From: CAWAHD01 sp963781785 | GTDB taxonomy: Bacteria > Planctomycetota > Planctomycetia > Isosphaerales > Isosphaeraceae | Direction of reading: 5' to 3' | Length of the DNA stretch: 64,000 bases | Assembly: GCA_963781785.1 (NCBI GenBank) | Contig: CAWAHD010000001.1 | Span: forward strand, 1,736,001 to 1,800,000 | Shown here: positions 38,682-46,859 of the stretch, piece by piece | Layout of the letters: each line of letters opens with the position of its first letter | Numbering within the stretch: the first letter of the stretch is position 1 | Program-made: the position numbers and the translations under genes | The notes under the pieces: model-generated | Databases searched by the model: none | What the model saw: the letters and a program-made list of their open reading frames with translations, nothing else | Told to the model about the DNA's origin: nothing

Positions 38682-39812
38682 ATGAGTTCGACGACCACAT
38701 TAGATCTTTCAACCCCGGTGAGCGCGCTGAGTTTCGACCAGTTCCGCGAACTGCCCGACTCCGAGCTCGAGCGGCGAGTCGTCTCCGTGAAAGAACGGAT
38801 GGGCGACTCGCTTTTGATACTGGGACACCATTACCAGCAGGACGAAGTCATTCGGTTTGCCGATCTGCGGGGCGACAGCTATCGCCTCACGCAACTCGCC
38901 CTGGAGAGCCGGTCTTGCCGTGCGATCGTGTTCTGCGGCGTTCATTTCATGGCCGAAACGGCCGACATCCTCTCACGCGAGGAAGTCGACGTGTATCTGC
39001 CGGATCTCGCAGCCGGATGCAGCATGGCCGACATGGCCGATCGCGAATCTGTCGAAGCCGCATGGGAGGACCTCGCAAGCGTCATCGATACAACGCAATT
39101 GACACCAGTGACTTATATCAATTCGTCGGCCGAGCTTAAATCGTTTTGCGGGCGGCACAATGGAATCGTGTGCACGAGCTCCAACGCGGCGGCCGTACTG
39201 GAGTGGTCGTTCCGAGAGCGCAGCCGGGTGCTCTTTTTCCCGGACCAGCATCTCGGGCGCAATACGGCTCGCCGCATGGGGATACCTCTTGAACAGATGT
39301 GCGTTTGGGACCCGCGCGAGCCTCTGGGAGGAAACGCTGCTGAGCGACTCATCGCCAGTCGGGTTTTGCTGTGGAAGGGCCACTGTTCGGTCCACCAGAT
39401 GTTCAAGCCCGACCACGTCCGTCAATTCCGCCACCGGTTCCCGGAAGGCAAGGTCCTCGTCCACCCGGAATGTATGATGCAAGTTGTTGATGCGGCAGAT
39501 CTTGTCGGGTCTACCGAGTTCATCATCGAGACGATCAAGCACGCTGAAGCGGGCTCGACGTGGGGAATCGGCACCGAGCTTCATCTGGTTAATCGATTAG
39601 CCCACGAGCATCCCGACAAACGCATTCAGTTCCTGTCTCCCATGGTCTGCATGTGCGCGACCATGTTCCGAATCGACCTCCCCCACCTTGCGTGGTGCCT
39701 CGAGAACCTGGATCGGGGAACCCCGGTCAACCGGATCAAGGTACCCCAGGAGACGGCTCGCTGGGCGCAGGTCGCGCTCAAGCGAATGCTCGAAGTTCGA
39801 AAGAGTCAATGA
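38682..39812 (+). CDS. nadA: Quinolinate synthase
   Basis: NadA condenses iminoaspartate with dihydroxyacetone phosphate to quinolinate in NAD synthesis, using a 4Fe-4S cluster. Visible motifs are LGHHYQQDEV, FCGVHFMAETA (cluster Cys), GCSMADMA, CTSSNAA (Cys), FFPDQHLG, VHPECM (Cys) and VGSTEFII. Length, 376 residues, suits the longer NadA type, and the CMCATMFRI segment near the C-terminus is typical of it. ATG at 38682 is chosen; upstream in-frame residues look non-coding. Its TGA overlaps the start codon of glgB as ATGA (39809-39812), suggesting translational coupling of two unrelated pathways. Confidence 0.95.
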   Translation: MSSTTTLDLSTPVSALSFDQFRELPDSELERRVVSVKERMGDSLLILGHHYQQDEVIRFADLRGDSYRLTQLALESRSCRAIVFCGVHFMAETADILSREEVDVYLPDLAAGCSMADMADRESVEAAWEDLASVIDTTQLTPVTYINSSAELKSFCGRHNGIVCTSSNAAAVLEWSFRERSRVLFFPDQHLGRNTARRMGIPLEQMCVWDPREPLGGNAAERLIASRVLLWKGHCSVHQMFKPDHVRQFRHRFPEGKVLVHPECMMQVVDAADLVGSTEFIIETIKHAEAGSTWGIGTELHLVNRLAHEHPDKRIQFLSPMVCMCATMFRIDLPHLAWCLENLDRGTPVNRIKVPQETARWAQVALKRMLEVRKSQ

Positions 39813-42063
39813 CGATGCCAGTACTGAAGAGCCCGGTCGTGACGACGTTGCAGACCGACATCGATTTGATCGTACATGGGAATCACTGGAACCCGTTCTC
39901 TGTGCTGGGCATCCACGTGCTGGCCGGCCAGCCGGGCGGCTCGAACACATGGATCATCCGCGGCTTTCTGCCGGAGGCCCGGGCGGCGTGGGTCGTCGAC
40001 CTGTCGCGAGGCGAGCCGGGTGAGTGGATTCCCATGGAGAAGATTCACCCGGACGGATTCTTCGCGCGCGGTTCGCGGGCCGTTCCAATGCATTTCCCTA
40101 TCGGATCGGCGTTGAGAACCACGAAGGGCATCGATGGGACTTCGTCGACCCTTATCTTTTCGGCCCGCTCCTGACGGACTTTGATCTGCATCTCCTGGGT
40201 GAAGGAACGCACTACCGCAACTATGAGCGGCTGGGAGCCCACCTCCAGACGCATCACGGATTTCGCGGGGTTCATTTCGCTGTCTGGGCGCCCAACGCCG
40301 AGCGGGTCAGTGTGGTGGGCAACTTCAACCATTGGGACGGACGCCGCCATCCCATGGGCAACCGTGGCGCGACGGGCGTGTGGGAGTTGTTCATCCCGGA
40401 TCTCTGCCCGGGCGAAGTGTACAAGTACGAGATCAAGAGCCGGCATCACGGCTACGTGGTTCAGAAGTCCGACCCTTACGGGTTCGCCGCCGAGCTGCGG
40501 CCGAAAACCGCTTCGGTCGTCTGGGACGTCGGTCATTTCTGCTGGAATGACGAGGAATGGCTCTCGAGTCGGGGAAAGCGCAGGCGCTCGACCGGCCGAT
40601 CGCGGTCTACGAGGTTCACCTGGGTTCGTGGAAACGCGGCGGTTATCACGGCGATGCGTTCCTCGGTTATCGCGAGCTGGCCGATCAACTGGTTGATCAT
40701 CTGGAACACACCGGGTTCACTCACGTCGAGCTGATGCCGATCACCGAACACCCCTTCGACGGGAGCTGGGGATACCAGCCAGTCGGGTATTTCGCTCCGA
40801 CGAGGCGATTCGGTACTCCGGACGATTTCGCCTATTTCGTCGACACGATGCACCGTCATGGCTATGGCGTGATTCTCGACTGGGTGCCGGCCCACTTCCC
40901 CAACGACGCCCATGGCCTGGGGTACTTCGACGGCACGCATCTGTACGAGCACTCCGACCCCAGGCTCGGGGAGCACAGGGATTGGGGGACGAAGATCTTC
41001 AATTACGGGCGGCCCGAGGTCCGGAAACTTTCTGTTCGGCAACGCCCTGTTCTGGCTGGACCGCTACCACATCGACGGCTTGCGGGTCGATGCCGTGGCA
41101 TCGATGATCTACCTCGACTACTCGCGGGAGCCCGGCGGCTGGGTCCCCAACATCTTCGGGGGGAACGAGAACCTCGAGGCGATCGACTTTCTCAAACGGC
41201 TCAACGAGCTGTGCCACCAGGAACATCCCGGCGTGCTCACTGCCGCCGAGGAATCGACGAGCTGGGGGGGAGTGTCACGGCCGACGTACCTGGGAGGGCT
41301 GGGATTCAGTCTCAAATGGAACATGGGCTGGATGAACGACACGCTGCGCTATCTGTCGAAAGATCCGGTCTACCGCAAGTACGAACACGGCTCGCTGACC
41401 TTCAGCATGATCTATGCCTTCACGGAGAACTTCATCCTTCCCCTTTCGCACGACGAGGTGGTGCACGGCAAGGGCTCGCTGCTCGACAAGATGCCGGGCG
41501 ACATCTGGCAGAAATTTGCGAACCTGCGATTATTATATGGTTACATGTACGGCCATCCGGGTAAAAAGCTGCTCTTCATGGGCAGCGAGATCGCTCAGTG
41601 GCGGGAGTGGACCCACGACGAGAGTCTGGACTGGCATCTCCTGCAATGGCGCGATCACCAGGGGATTCTCGCCTTGGTCCACGACCTCAACGCCTTGTAT
41701 CGCTCAGAGCCCGCGCTCTACCAGGTCGACTTTGAATGGCAGGGCTACGAATGGCTCGAGCTGCACGACTGGGAAAACAGCGTGATCGCGTTTCTGCGTC
41801 GCGGCCGGGATGCCAACGATTTTGTGGTGGTGGTCTGTAATTTCACACCGGTCGTCCGCGAACACTACCGGGTCGGCGTTCCGAGCGGCGGATGCTATCG
41901 CGAGCTTCTGAACACGGATTCCGAGTGTTATGGCGGGTCGAACGCCGGCAATTTTGGAGGGGCCTGGGGAATACCGGAACCTCACGCCGGCCGTCCATTC
42001 CACCTGTCGCTGCGCCTGCCGCCCCTGGGCGTTGTGTTTCTCAAATCGCCGCCGAGCTGCTGA
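39809..42063 (+). CDS. glgB: 1,4-alpha-glucan branching enzyme, three frameshifts
   Basis: The gene encodes the glycogen branching enzyme: N-terminal domain (LIVHGNHWNPFSVLG), CBM48 module (FAVWAPNAERVSVVGNFN) and GH13 catalytic barrel. The barrel has DWVPAHFPND, GLRVDAVASM (nucleophile Asp), TAAEEST (acid Glu) and LSHDEVVHGKGS, then the C-terminal beta domain. Homology runs through three frames. One base is missing near 40085-40095 and another in the GGGGAAAG run at 40571-40578; one A is extra in AAA at 41025-41027. With these corrected the length is about 750 residues, normal for GlgB. As written, no full-length enzyme would be made. Confidence 0.93.
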
Positions 42064-42085
42064 TCTCGAACGGCGGGAGGCTCGT

Positions 42086-42283
42086 ATGATTTACAAGGTC
42101 GCACTCAGTCGCTCGGACGAGGGCTACAGCGTCACCGTGCCCGGCCTGCCGGGGTGCTGCTCGCAGGGAGCCACCGAGGCCGAGGCGCTGGAGAACATCG
42201 CCGATGCCATCCGCGTGTATCTTGAGGTGGCTGCCGAGCTGGCCGCGGAGGCTGAGTTCCGCGAGGTAGAGGTCAGCGTCTAG
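42086..42283 (+). CDS. hicB: HicB-type antitoxin
   Basis: This 65-residue protein has the HicB partial RNase-H fold: YKVALSRSDEGYSVTVPGLPGC, then a Gly/Ala turn (SQGATEAEALENIADAI) and a short helix. It lies 3 bp upstream of the hicA-like toxin, in the antitoxin-first order, and should neutralise that toxin and bind the promoter. It begins 23 bp after the glgB stop. There is no C-terminal DNA-binding extension, as in short HicB proteins. Confidence 0.85.
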   Translation: MIYKVALSRSDEGYSVTVPGLPGCCSQGATEAEALENIADAIRVYLEVAAELAAEAEFREVEVSV

Positions 42284-42285
42284 CT

Positions 42286-42498
42286 ATGCCCAAGCTCGCG
42301 GGCGTCAATCACCTCGACGCGGTCCGCGCCCTGGAAAAGGTTGGTTTTCGTGTCCGGCGTCAGGGCAAGCATATCGTGATGACCGACGGTACGCGTATCG
42401 TCACGATCCCGCGCCACAATCCGGTCAACGCGATCACCATGGGCGCGATCGTGCGGAGTGCCGGCCTGACGATCGACGAGTTCCGCCGGCTGCTTTAG
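42286..42498 (+). CDS. hicA: HicA-type mRNA interferase toxin
   Basis: The 70-residue protein has the dsRBD-like HicA fold: DAVRALEKVGFRVRRQGKH with the catalytic His at 29, IVMTDGTRIVTIPRHN and a final helix AIVRSAGLTIDEF. HicA cleaves mRNA when free of HicB. Both catalytic His and fold residues are intact, so it is probably active. It is paired with the antitoxin 3 bp upstream. Confidence 0.87.
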   Translation: MPKLAGVNHLDAVRALEKVGFRVRRQGKHIVMTDGTRIVTIPRHNPVNAITMGAIVRSAGLTIDEFRRLL

Positions 42499-42632
42499 GT
42501 GACGGCGCCCAAACGGGTCGATTCAACGAACGGCCGGCGGCGGGCCGCTGAACCTGGACGTCAGGCGGATTCGTACGTGCGGATAGGCAGCACTCTTGCC
42601 GGCGAACGACAGGGTGCGGTAGGCTGCGTGTT

Positions 42633-42836
42633 ATGAGCGTCGAAGAACTTCAAGCCGCCGTCGCCCAGCTCCCCGCTGAGGAGCTCGATCGGTTCTCGCA
42701 GTGGTTCGCGGAGTTCCTGGCGGACCAGTGGGATCGGCAGATCGAGGCCGACATCTTGGCAGGGCGCCTGGATCCCGCCGGGCGCCGCGCCCTTGAGGAG
42801 TTCGAGGCCGGTCGGTGCACGCCGCTCTCCCCGTGA
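42633..42836 (+). CDS. Small antitoxin-like protein
   Basis: The 67-residue acidic helical protein (MSVEELQAAVAQLPAEELDR, FLADQWDRQIEADI, GRLDPAGRRALEEFEAGRC) matches the pattern of small type II antitoxins that precede RelE/ParE-like toxins. Its stop overlaps the GTG start of the following toxin (GTGA, 42833-42836), so the two are translationally coupled. No DNA-binding domain is clear. Confidence 0.72.
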   Translation: MSVEELQAAVAQLPAEELDRFSQWFAEFLADQWDRQIEADILAGRLDPAGRRALEEFEAGRCTPLSP

Positions 42837-43089
42837 ACCACTTCGCCACCACCGAGTTCTGGTTCCATTACCGCCAATTACCCGCAGACACCCGCGAGTT
42901 GGCGGATCGATGTTTCGCGATGCTCCAAGCCGACCCGCGCCATCCGTCGCTCCGGCTCAAGAAGGTCGGGGATTTCTGGTCTGCTCGCGTTGGGCTTCGC
43001 ATCCGTGCGTTGGCGAGGGACGCCCCGAGGGCTTGGTCTGGTTCTGGATCGGTGCCCATGATCGGTACGAACAACTGATCGCGCAATGA
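42833..43089 (+). CDS. RelE/ParE-superfamily toxin, one frameshift near the C-terminus
   Basis: Starting at GTG 42833 the frame reads VNHFATTEFWFHYRQLPAD, ASRCF-like ADRCFAMLQADPRHPSL and LKKVGDFWSARVGLRIRAL, the core of a ParE/HigB-like toxin. It then shifts frame. The correct ending PEGLVWFWIGAHDRYEQL lies in the next frame and stops at 43089. One C is missing from the CCCC run at 43023-43026. The repaired toxin is about 85 residues, normal for the family. It probably acts on ribosome-bound mRNA or gyrase; the sequence does not decide which. Confidence 0.75.
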
Positions 43090-43111
43090 CGGACGCCGGT
43101 CCATGGCGGAT

Positions 43112-43245
43112 GGCGTATGTCCGGATCTGGTAGGGGCGGCCGGTTGCTGGGCCGCTTCGTCGCCGCCAGTCGAGAGCGGCTGCCGGAGGTGGCCCCAGGG
43201 ACGGCGGCCATCGTCGCCTTTCGCTCCGGCGAAAGGATATTACTC
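43112..43245 (+). pseudogene. Fragment of a transposase C-terminus with a REP-like hairpin
   Basis: Plus-strand reading gives GRLLGRFVAASRERLPEVA, a piece of the same RAYT-type (IS200-like) transposase C-terminus whose remnants recur at 46655, 58210, 61220 and 63150. It runs into the hairpin CTTTCGC-TCCG-GCGAAAG-type sequence at about 43218-43236 and then into the integrase stub on the other strand. No start, catalytic domain or stop belongs to it. It is debris. Confidence 0.6.
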
Positions 43246-43354
43246 GCTCTGTTCGCTTCCGGTAGTGCAATAGACGCATCTTGGCAGCGACGTGATCAAG
43301 CAGTTTGGGCGGCTCGCCAACCATGGCCTTGGCGGCCTGATCCGTTGCGTTCAT
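43246..43354 (-). pseudogene. 5' stub of an integron-type tyrosine integrase
   Basis: From ATG 43354, with GGAGTG upstream, the frame reads PPKLLDHVAAKMRLLHYRKRTE. This matches the N-terminal SAM-like domain of IntI and related tyrosine recombinases (pattern KLLDxxRxxIRxxHYSxRTE). Similarity stops at the RTE, about residue 37, where the transposase-hairpin repeat begins. The catalytic domain is absent from the window. The stub is transcribed away from a run of small plus-strand genes, as in integrons. It cannot be functional; alternatively it could come from a phage-type integrase with a similar N-terminus. Confidence 0.6.
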
Positions 43355-43486
43355 CGGGTCACTCCTTGCGAGCGTTCCAGGCCATGGCTAGGATTTTCGG
43401 GTAAGTGATCGCTCCAGCGCGCAATTGTCACGTTCCCGACTTGACTGAATCGAACCCCCGTTAGAAAGATCGGATCGGCGGATTGG

Positions 43487-44053
43487 ATGGAATTCATTCT
43501 GTCCAATCCAAGTCAGGCGCACGAGGCGAGGATGCTCGAAGCGGTTGCCAGACTGTTCCCTCGATTCGCGCGACTCGCCGCCGACCGCGAGTTGGAGCAG
43601 GTTCTACCGCCGGCGACGGCCGCCGAGATCGCCGCGCTGGAGCAGCAGTTGGGGTTGCTCTTGCCCGAGTCCTACAAGGCGCTGTTGCGGTGCGCCCGCG
43701 GGTTCTGGTTGGTGGGCGGAGTCGTGCAGTTCGGACCGCAGCATCCGTTCGTCCACGACTTCCCACCGCTAGAGTCCCTGAACCCGCAGCAGCGGCAAGT
43801 CGTCGCCCTCAAGGGTGGACCGTGGCCGCCGGCGAGCCAGGGCATGCTTTGCTTCGCGGAGTTCTTCATGGACGCAGATGGGGATCAGGTGTTGTTCGAC
43901 ACCGGCCCCGGGCTGGTCGGTGGTGAGTACCCGATTATGTATTGGGCGCATGAGGGTCGCCCACCGTCGGTGCGTCAACTCGCCGCTAACTTCGGCCAGT
44001 TCATGGAGGAGTTCTTGGAGTATTCGGCGTTTGGCCAAGACGAAGACGCCTGA
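43487..44053 (+). CDS. SMI1/KNR4 (SUKH)-family protein, candidate integron cassette
   Basis: The 188-residue product has the SUKH core: TAAEIAALEQQLGLLLPESY, ALLRCARGFWLVGG and a later GMLCFAEFFMDADGDQVLFD. SUKH proteins often serve as immunity proteins against secreted nucleases or as regulatory binding modules. No toxin gene is adjacent, so immunity is only a possibility. Its stop codon (44051-44053) lies inside the left core of the attC-like site at 44048-44142, a typical integron-cassette arrangement. It is the first plus-strand gene facing the integrase stub. Confidence 0.75.
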   Translation: MEFILSNPSQAHEARMLEAVARLFPRFARLAADRELEQVLPPATAAEIAALEQQLGLLLPESYKALLRCARGFWLVGGVVQFGPQHPFVHDFPPLESLNPQQRQVVALKGGPWPPASQGMLCFAEFFMDADGDQVLFDTGPGLVGGEYPIMYWAHEGRPPSVRQLAANFGQFMEEFLEYSAFGQDEDA

Positions 44054-44142
44054 CGGCTGAAGCTGACCCGGGCCGCCATGCTGGTTTTCCGCACTTCAAC
44101 GTCCGTGCAGGCGGCCCCCGCAAGTTAGCTTTGTCGTTGGGC
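44048..44142. other. Candidate attC recombination site
   Basis: The left core GCCTGAC (44048-44054) and right core GTTGGGC (44136-44142, fitting GTTRRRY) bound an imperfect inverted repeat. Inner arms GGGCCGCC (44070-44077) and GGCGGCCC (44110-44117) pair perfectly. The outer arms 44048-44066 and 44122-44142 pair over about 19 positions with mostly G-T wobbles and one clear mismatch. Length (95 bp), core position and overlap with the stop of the preceding gene fit attC sites. Confidence 0.6.
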
Positions 44143-44158
44143 GGCGGAGGCGCGACGG

Positions 44159-44515
44159 ATGGGTAATGCGGTGAAGATTCGCACCCTGGCGGCCCCAACG
44201 CCGCCGTTGAGCGAGTTCGACCCCGGCGCGTACCTTAGCGAATTGGTGTTCTACGAAACCGATGTGCCCATTAGCGACGGGGATAGAGACGGACTGGCTC
44301 AGTTCGCTCACTTCCTCGCGTTCCTGGCGCTCCGGGTGCAATCGAGTCGGTGGGCGTCATCGGTGGTTCCGCAGGGCAGCCAAGCGCATCGGGCGCTGGA
44401 ATCGCACTTTGGTCATTTGGTAGACTGGCTAGGGGTGCCGACAGGGGGGCTGCCGTACCGGCAACTGGCGGGCTTCCTGTTGCAGCACTACCCGCCACGT
44501 CCACCCAAGAAGTAA
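44159..44515 (+). CDS. Hypothetical protein, candidate integron cassette
   Basis: The 118-residue product has no family I recognise. It begins MGNAVKIRTLAAPTPPLSEF, has a central helix-rich part (GLAQFAHFLAFLALRV) and a Pro/Lys-rich end. The start has no strong ribosome site. It begins 16 bp after the attC-like site, is the same size as many orphan cassette genes and is followed by another palindromic region. It may be real because the frame spans the whole cassette-like interval. Confidence 0.5.
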   Translation: MGNAVKIRTLAAPTPPLSEFDPGAYLSELVFYETDVPISDGDRDGLAQFAHFLAFLALRVQSSRWASSVVPQGSQAHRALESHFGHLVDWLGVPTGGLPYRQLAGFLLQHYPPRPPKK

Positions 44516-44518
44516 GAG

Positions 44519-44618
44519 TCCAAACCTGGCGCCGCAGCAGACCCGGCCCGCCGCGGCGGCTCTTGGTACAATCGTGGCATCTCTCGGCGGGCCGGTCCTC
44601 TGATCTTGGCCGTCACGC
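44519..44618. other. Degenerate attC-like palindrome
   Basis: CCGGCCCGCCG at 44543-44553 pairs perfectly with CGGCGGGCCGG at 44585-44595. Outer cores would be TCCAAAC (44519-44525) and GTCACGC (44612-44618), but these pair poorly and the right one breaks the GTTRRRY rule. Size and position between two small genes resemble a decayed attC. A plain transcription terminator or repetitive hairpin is an alternative. Confidence 0.35.
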
Positions 44619-44626
44619 GTTTGCGG

Positions 44627-45049
44627 ATGCACCCGGACGAGCACGCCACAATCAAGGCGTTCATCTCGTCGTCGCGCCGTGTGCGGTGGCTTGGGGCCCT
44701 CGCATCTCCAAAACGGCGGCGACGATTCCTTGACCGTCTGAACCACTGCCACGACTTCGACGATCGATACGCCACGCCGCTGTCTTCCAACACCGATATC
44801 GTCGCGGTGCTACAGTTACGTGGCGCCCCCGCCTTGTGCCACGTGATCTCCGACTTCGACGAGATCGACGGCCGGCAAATGCTGCTCGCTGAAGCGGTAG
44901 AGAGAGCCGAGTGGTCCCAGTGGGGTACGCTTATCAGTTGCCTCCCCGGACGTCTGGCATACTACTACGACGAGTCGGGGGCTCGACGCATGTTATTGGA
45001 GAGGCCAAGCACTCATGACACGCTCGAAATCGCCCGCAACCGATCCTGA
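44627..45049 (+). CDS. Hypothetical protein, candidate integron cassette
   Basis: The 140-residue product (ATG 44627; an in-frame TTG at 44606 falls in the palindrome) shows RVRWLGALASPKRRRRFLDRL, then FDDRYATPLSSNTDIVAVLQ and a C-terminal YYYDESGARRMLLERP. No known domain is evident. The length, the basic helix and the small-cassette setting are the only clues. It is followed by a short hairpin at 45064-45084. Confidence 0.5.
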   Translation: MHPDEHATIKAFISSSRRVRWLGALASPKRRRRFLDRLNHCHDFDDRYATPLSSNTDIVAVLQLRGAPALCHVISDFDEIDGRQMLLAEAVERAEWSQWGTLISCLPGRLAYYYDESGARRMLLERPSTHDTLEIARNRS

Positions 45050-45063
45050 CAGGGCTAGCGCGG

Positions 45064-45084
45064 ACCGGACAGAATTATTCCGGT
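45064..45084. terminator. Short hairpin after the last candidate cassette
   Basis: ACCGGA (45064-45069) pairs with TCCGGT (45079-45084) around a 9-nt AT-rich loop, downstream of the gene ending at 45049 and before the convergent M23 gene. The stem is only 6 bp with no T-tract, so terminator function is uncertain. Confidence 0.3.
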
Positions 45085-45210
45085 TGAATGAAAAGGACGC
45101 GCCGTGTCGCTCGGGAACAGATCGATGAGTTTTGGCAAACCAGCCCGCGCATCGAACCCGTCCCGCTTTCCTCGCTTCACGAGCGAGAGGCCAGGGTGAT
45201 CAGGACTGGG

Positions 45211-46533
45211 TTACTTCTTGGTTGCGGACTGAATGTGGTCGCCTTGGAGGAAGGTGTATTCGGCATCAGTCAGGGTGGCATTGCCGCGGCGGCACTTGAC
45301 GTTGGTGAAATAGGGAGTGATGCCGGCGCCGTCCTGAAGGATGGCGTTATCCTGCAGATGAAAATGGAGGTGGGGCTCGCTGGAATTGCCGCTGTTGCCG
45401 CAGAGGGCAAGCACCTGGCCCTTGCGGACCTTGTCGCCGCGGTGGACGCGCAGGGAGTCGGGCTTGAGATGCGCGTAGACGGCGTACTCGTTGGAGCCCT
45501 GGTCAATGATCAGGCAGTTTCCGACGGCGCACAAAGGGTTCATGGAGCCTGGCTCGTTATCGGGGACGCCGTCGATCGCGGTGACGACGGTGCCGGGGGC
45601 TGCGGCCAGGATTTGCTTCCCGTAAACAAAATAATCTTCGTTGCGGCGACCGGTATCTTTGTGAGAGAGGTCGTCGGCACCTTTGATAATGATATCGGCG
45701 GCGCGGCGCTGGCCACGCACGGAGACATGGGAGTTGACCTTTTCGTTGTCGCCGCCCCAAAAGACGTACCACTCGCCTCGAAACGGAAGCTGCATGGGGG
45801 TGCGGCTGCGCGGGACGGCCGTCGAGTCGGCCGCCGCACCGGAACCGGGCGGGGTCACGGTTAGACCGGAAATCTTGTCGGACGCGTCGAGGGTGATTTT
45901 GAAATCCCACGCTCCGCGCTCGGCAGTCACTCGCACGATGGCGGTGGGGCCGGTGACTTGAGGGACGCCGGCGTCTTTCAACTTGCCGGCGGCGGACACA
46001 AGTCCGCGGAAAAAGGGAGTGGCCTTGTCGGGCGGAAAGGCCTGCTGCATCTGAGCGTCGAAGCTTGCCTGGATGGCCGCCGAATCGTCGCTATTGATCG
46101 CCCGAATGAGTTTGTTGGCCACCTTGGTGAAGCGCTGGGCGGAAGCGGGCGCGGACGCTTCAGCAGCGGCCTCGGTGATGAGCAGTCCGGCGATCTTGCC
46201 TGAGGGATTCAGGCTGATTTTGAAGTCCCAGGCTCCGCGCTCGGCCGTCACTCGCACGATGGCGGTGGGACCGGTGACTTGTGGCGCGCCGGCTTCCTTT
46301 AACTTGCCTTTGGCGGTCACAAGTCCGCGGAAAAAGGGAGTGGCCTTGTCGGGCGGCAAGGCCTGCTGCATCTGAGCGTCGAGGCTTGCCTGGATGGCGG
46401 GCGAGTCATCGCTGTTGATGGCTTGGATCAATTTCTTCGCGGTTTCGAGGAAGCGGTCGGCGTCGTCGCCGGCGGCGCGGAGAGTGGCAGCCAATGAGCA
46501 AATCAGCAAGCCAGATAGCGCGACGAGTCGCAT
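45211..46533 (-). CDS. Secreted M23-family peptidase with two duplicated N-terminal domains
   Basis: ATG 46533 opens a 440-residue protein with a signal peptide (LVALSGLLICSLAATLRAAG). Two near-identical domains of about 107 residues each follow (FLETAKKLIQAINSDD, LDAQMQQALPPDKATPFFRG, AERGAWDFKI), of a cystatin-like DUF3887 style. The C-terminal half is a LytM/M23 peptidase: GGDNEKVNSHVSV, PGTVVTAIDG, NCLIIDQG, YAVYAHLKPDSLRVHRGDKV and NSSEPHLHFHLQ with the HxH zinc ligands. The first zinc ligand is less certain. It probably cleaves peptide cross-links or other periplasmic peptides. The start is preferred over in-frame 46764 because upstream residues read transposase debris. Confidence 0.85.
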   Translation of the reverse strand: MRLVALSGLLICSLAATLRAAGDDADRFLETAKKLIQAINSDDSPAIQASLDAQMQQALPPDKATPFFRGLVTAKGKLKEAGAPQVTGPTAIVRVTAERGAWDFKISLNPSGKIAGLLITEAAAEASAPASAQRFTKVANKLIRAINSDDSAAIQASFDAQMQQAFPPDKATPFFRGLVSAAGKLKDAGVPQVTGPTAIVRVTAERGAWDFKITLDASDKISGLTVTPPGSGAAADSTAVPRSRTPMQLPFRGEWYVFWGGDNEKVNSHVSVRGQRRAADIIIKGADDLSHKDTGRRNEDYFVYGKQILAAAPGTVVTAIDGVPDNEPGSMNPLCAVGNCLIIDQGSNEYAVYAHLKPDSLRVHRGDKVRKGQVLALCGNSGNSSEPHLHFHLQDNAILQDGAGITPYFTNVKCRRGNATLTDAEYTFLQGDHIQSATKK

Positions 46534-46654
46534 AAAAGGGCTCCTTGTCGGTTTGAGGCCGAAATGTGGAGAGTCGAAGGCATTTGCGTTAGTGTAACGA
46601 CAGGGCTTCAGGGCCGACAGAGACAGGAATTCGAGTTGAGGCTTCGTGATTCGT

Positions 46655-46775
46655 CCGGCTGCTGGCCCGCTTCTGCGCCGCCCGTCGAGAGCGGCTGCGA
46701 GACGTTGCCGCCCACTTGGGTGTGCACCACCTGGCCAACCTGGGCGGATGCTCGGCGCGATCAAGCACGGAACGG
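46655..46775 (+). pseudogene. Transposase C-terminal remnant, without hairpin units
   Basis: Plus-strand reading shows LLARFCAARRERLRDVAA, then AHLGVHHLANLGGCSARS, the RAYT-type transposase tail found on the minus strand at 58210-58300, 61220-61310 and 63150-63210. Unlike those copies it has no CTTTCGC hairpin between RRERL and VAA, so it shows the uninterrupted form. It lies just upstream of the kinase start at 46860 and may contribute its promoter region. Confidence 0.6.
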
Positions 46776-46859
46776 GCGCCGCCGTCCCAGGGTTTCCGAT
46801 TCTCGCTGGGCAGTGTAATCTGGTCTCTGGTGGACAGATGCCGGCAGACCGAAGGGCGA

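Noticed and set aside
43440..43465. A tRNA-like T-loop (GGTTCGATTC on the minus strand)
   Set aside because: The flanking bases do not form a T-stem, and no acceptor, D or anticodon arm can be drawn around it.
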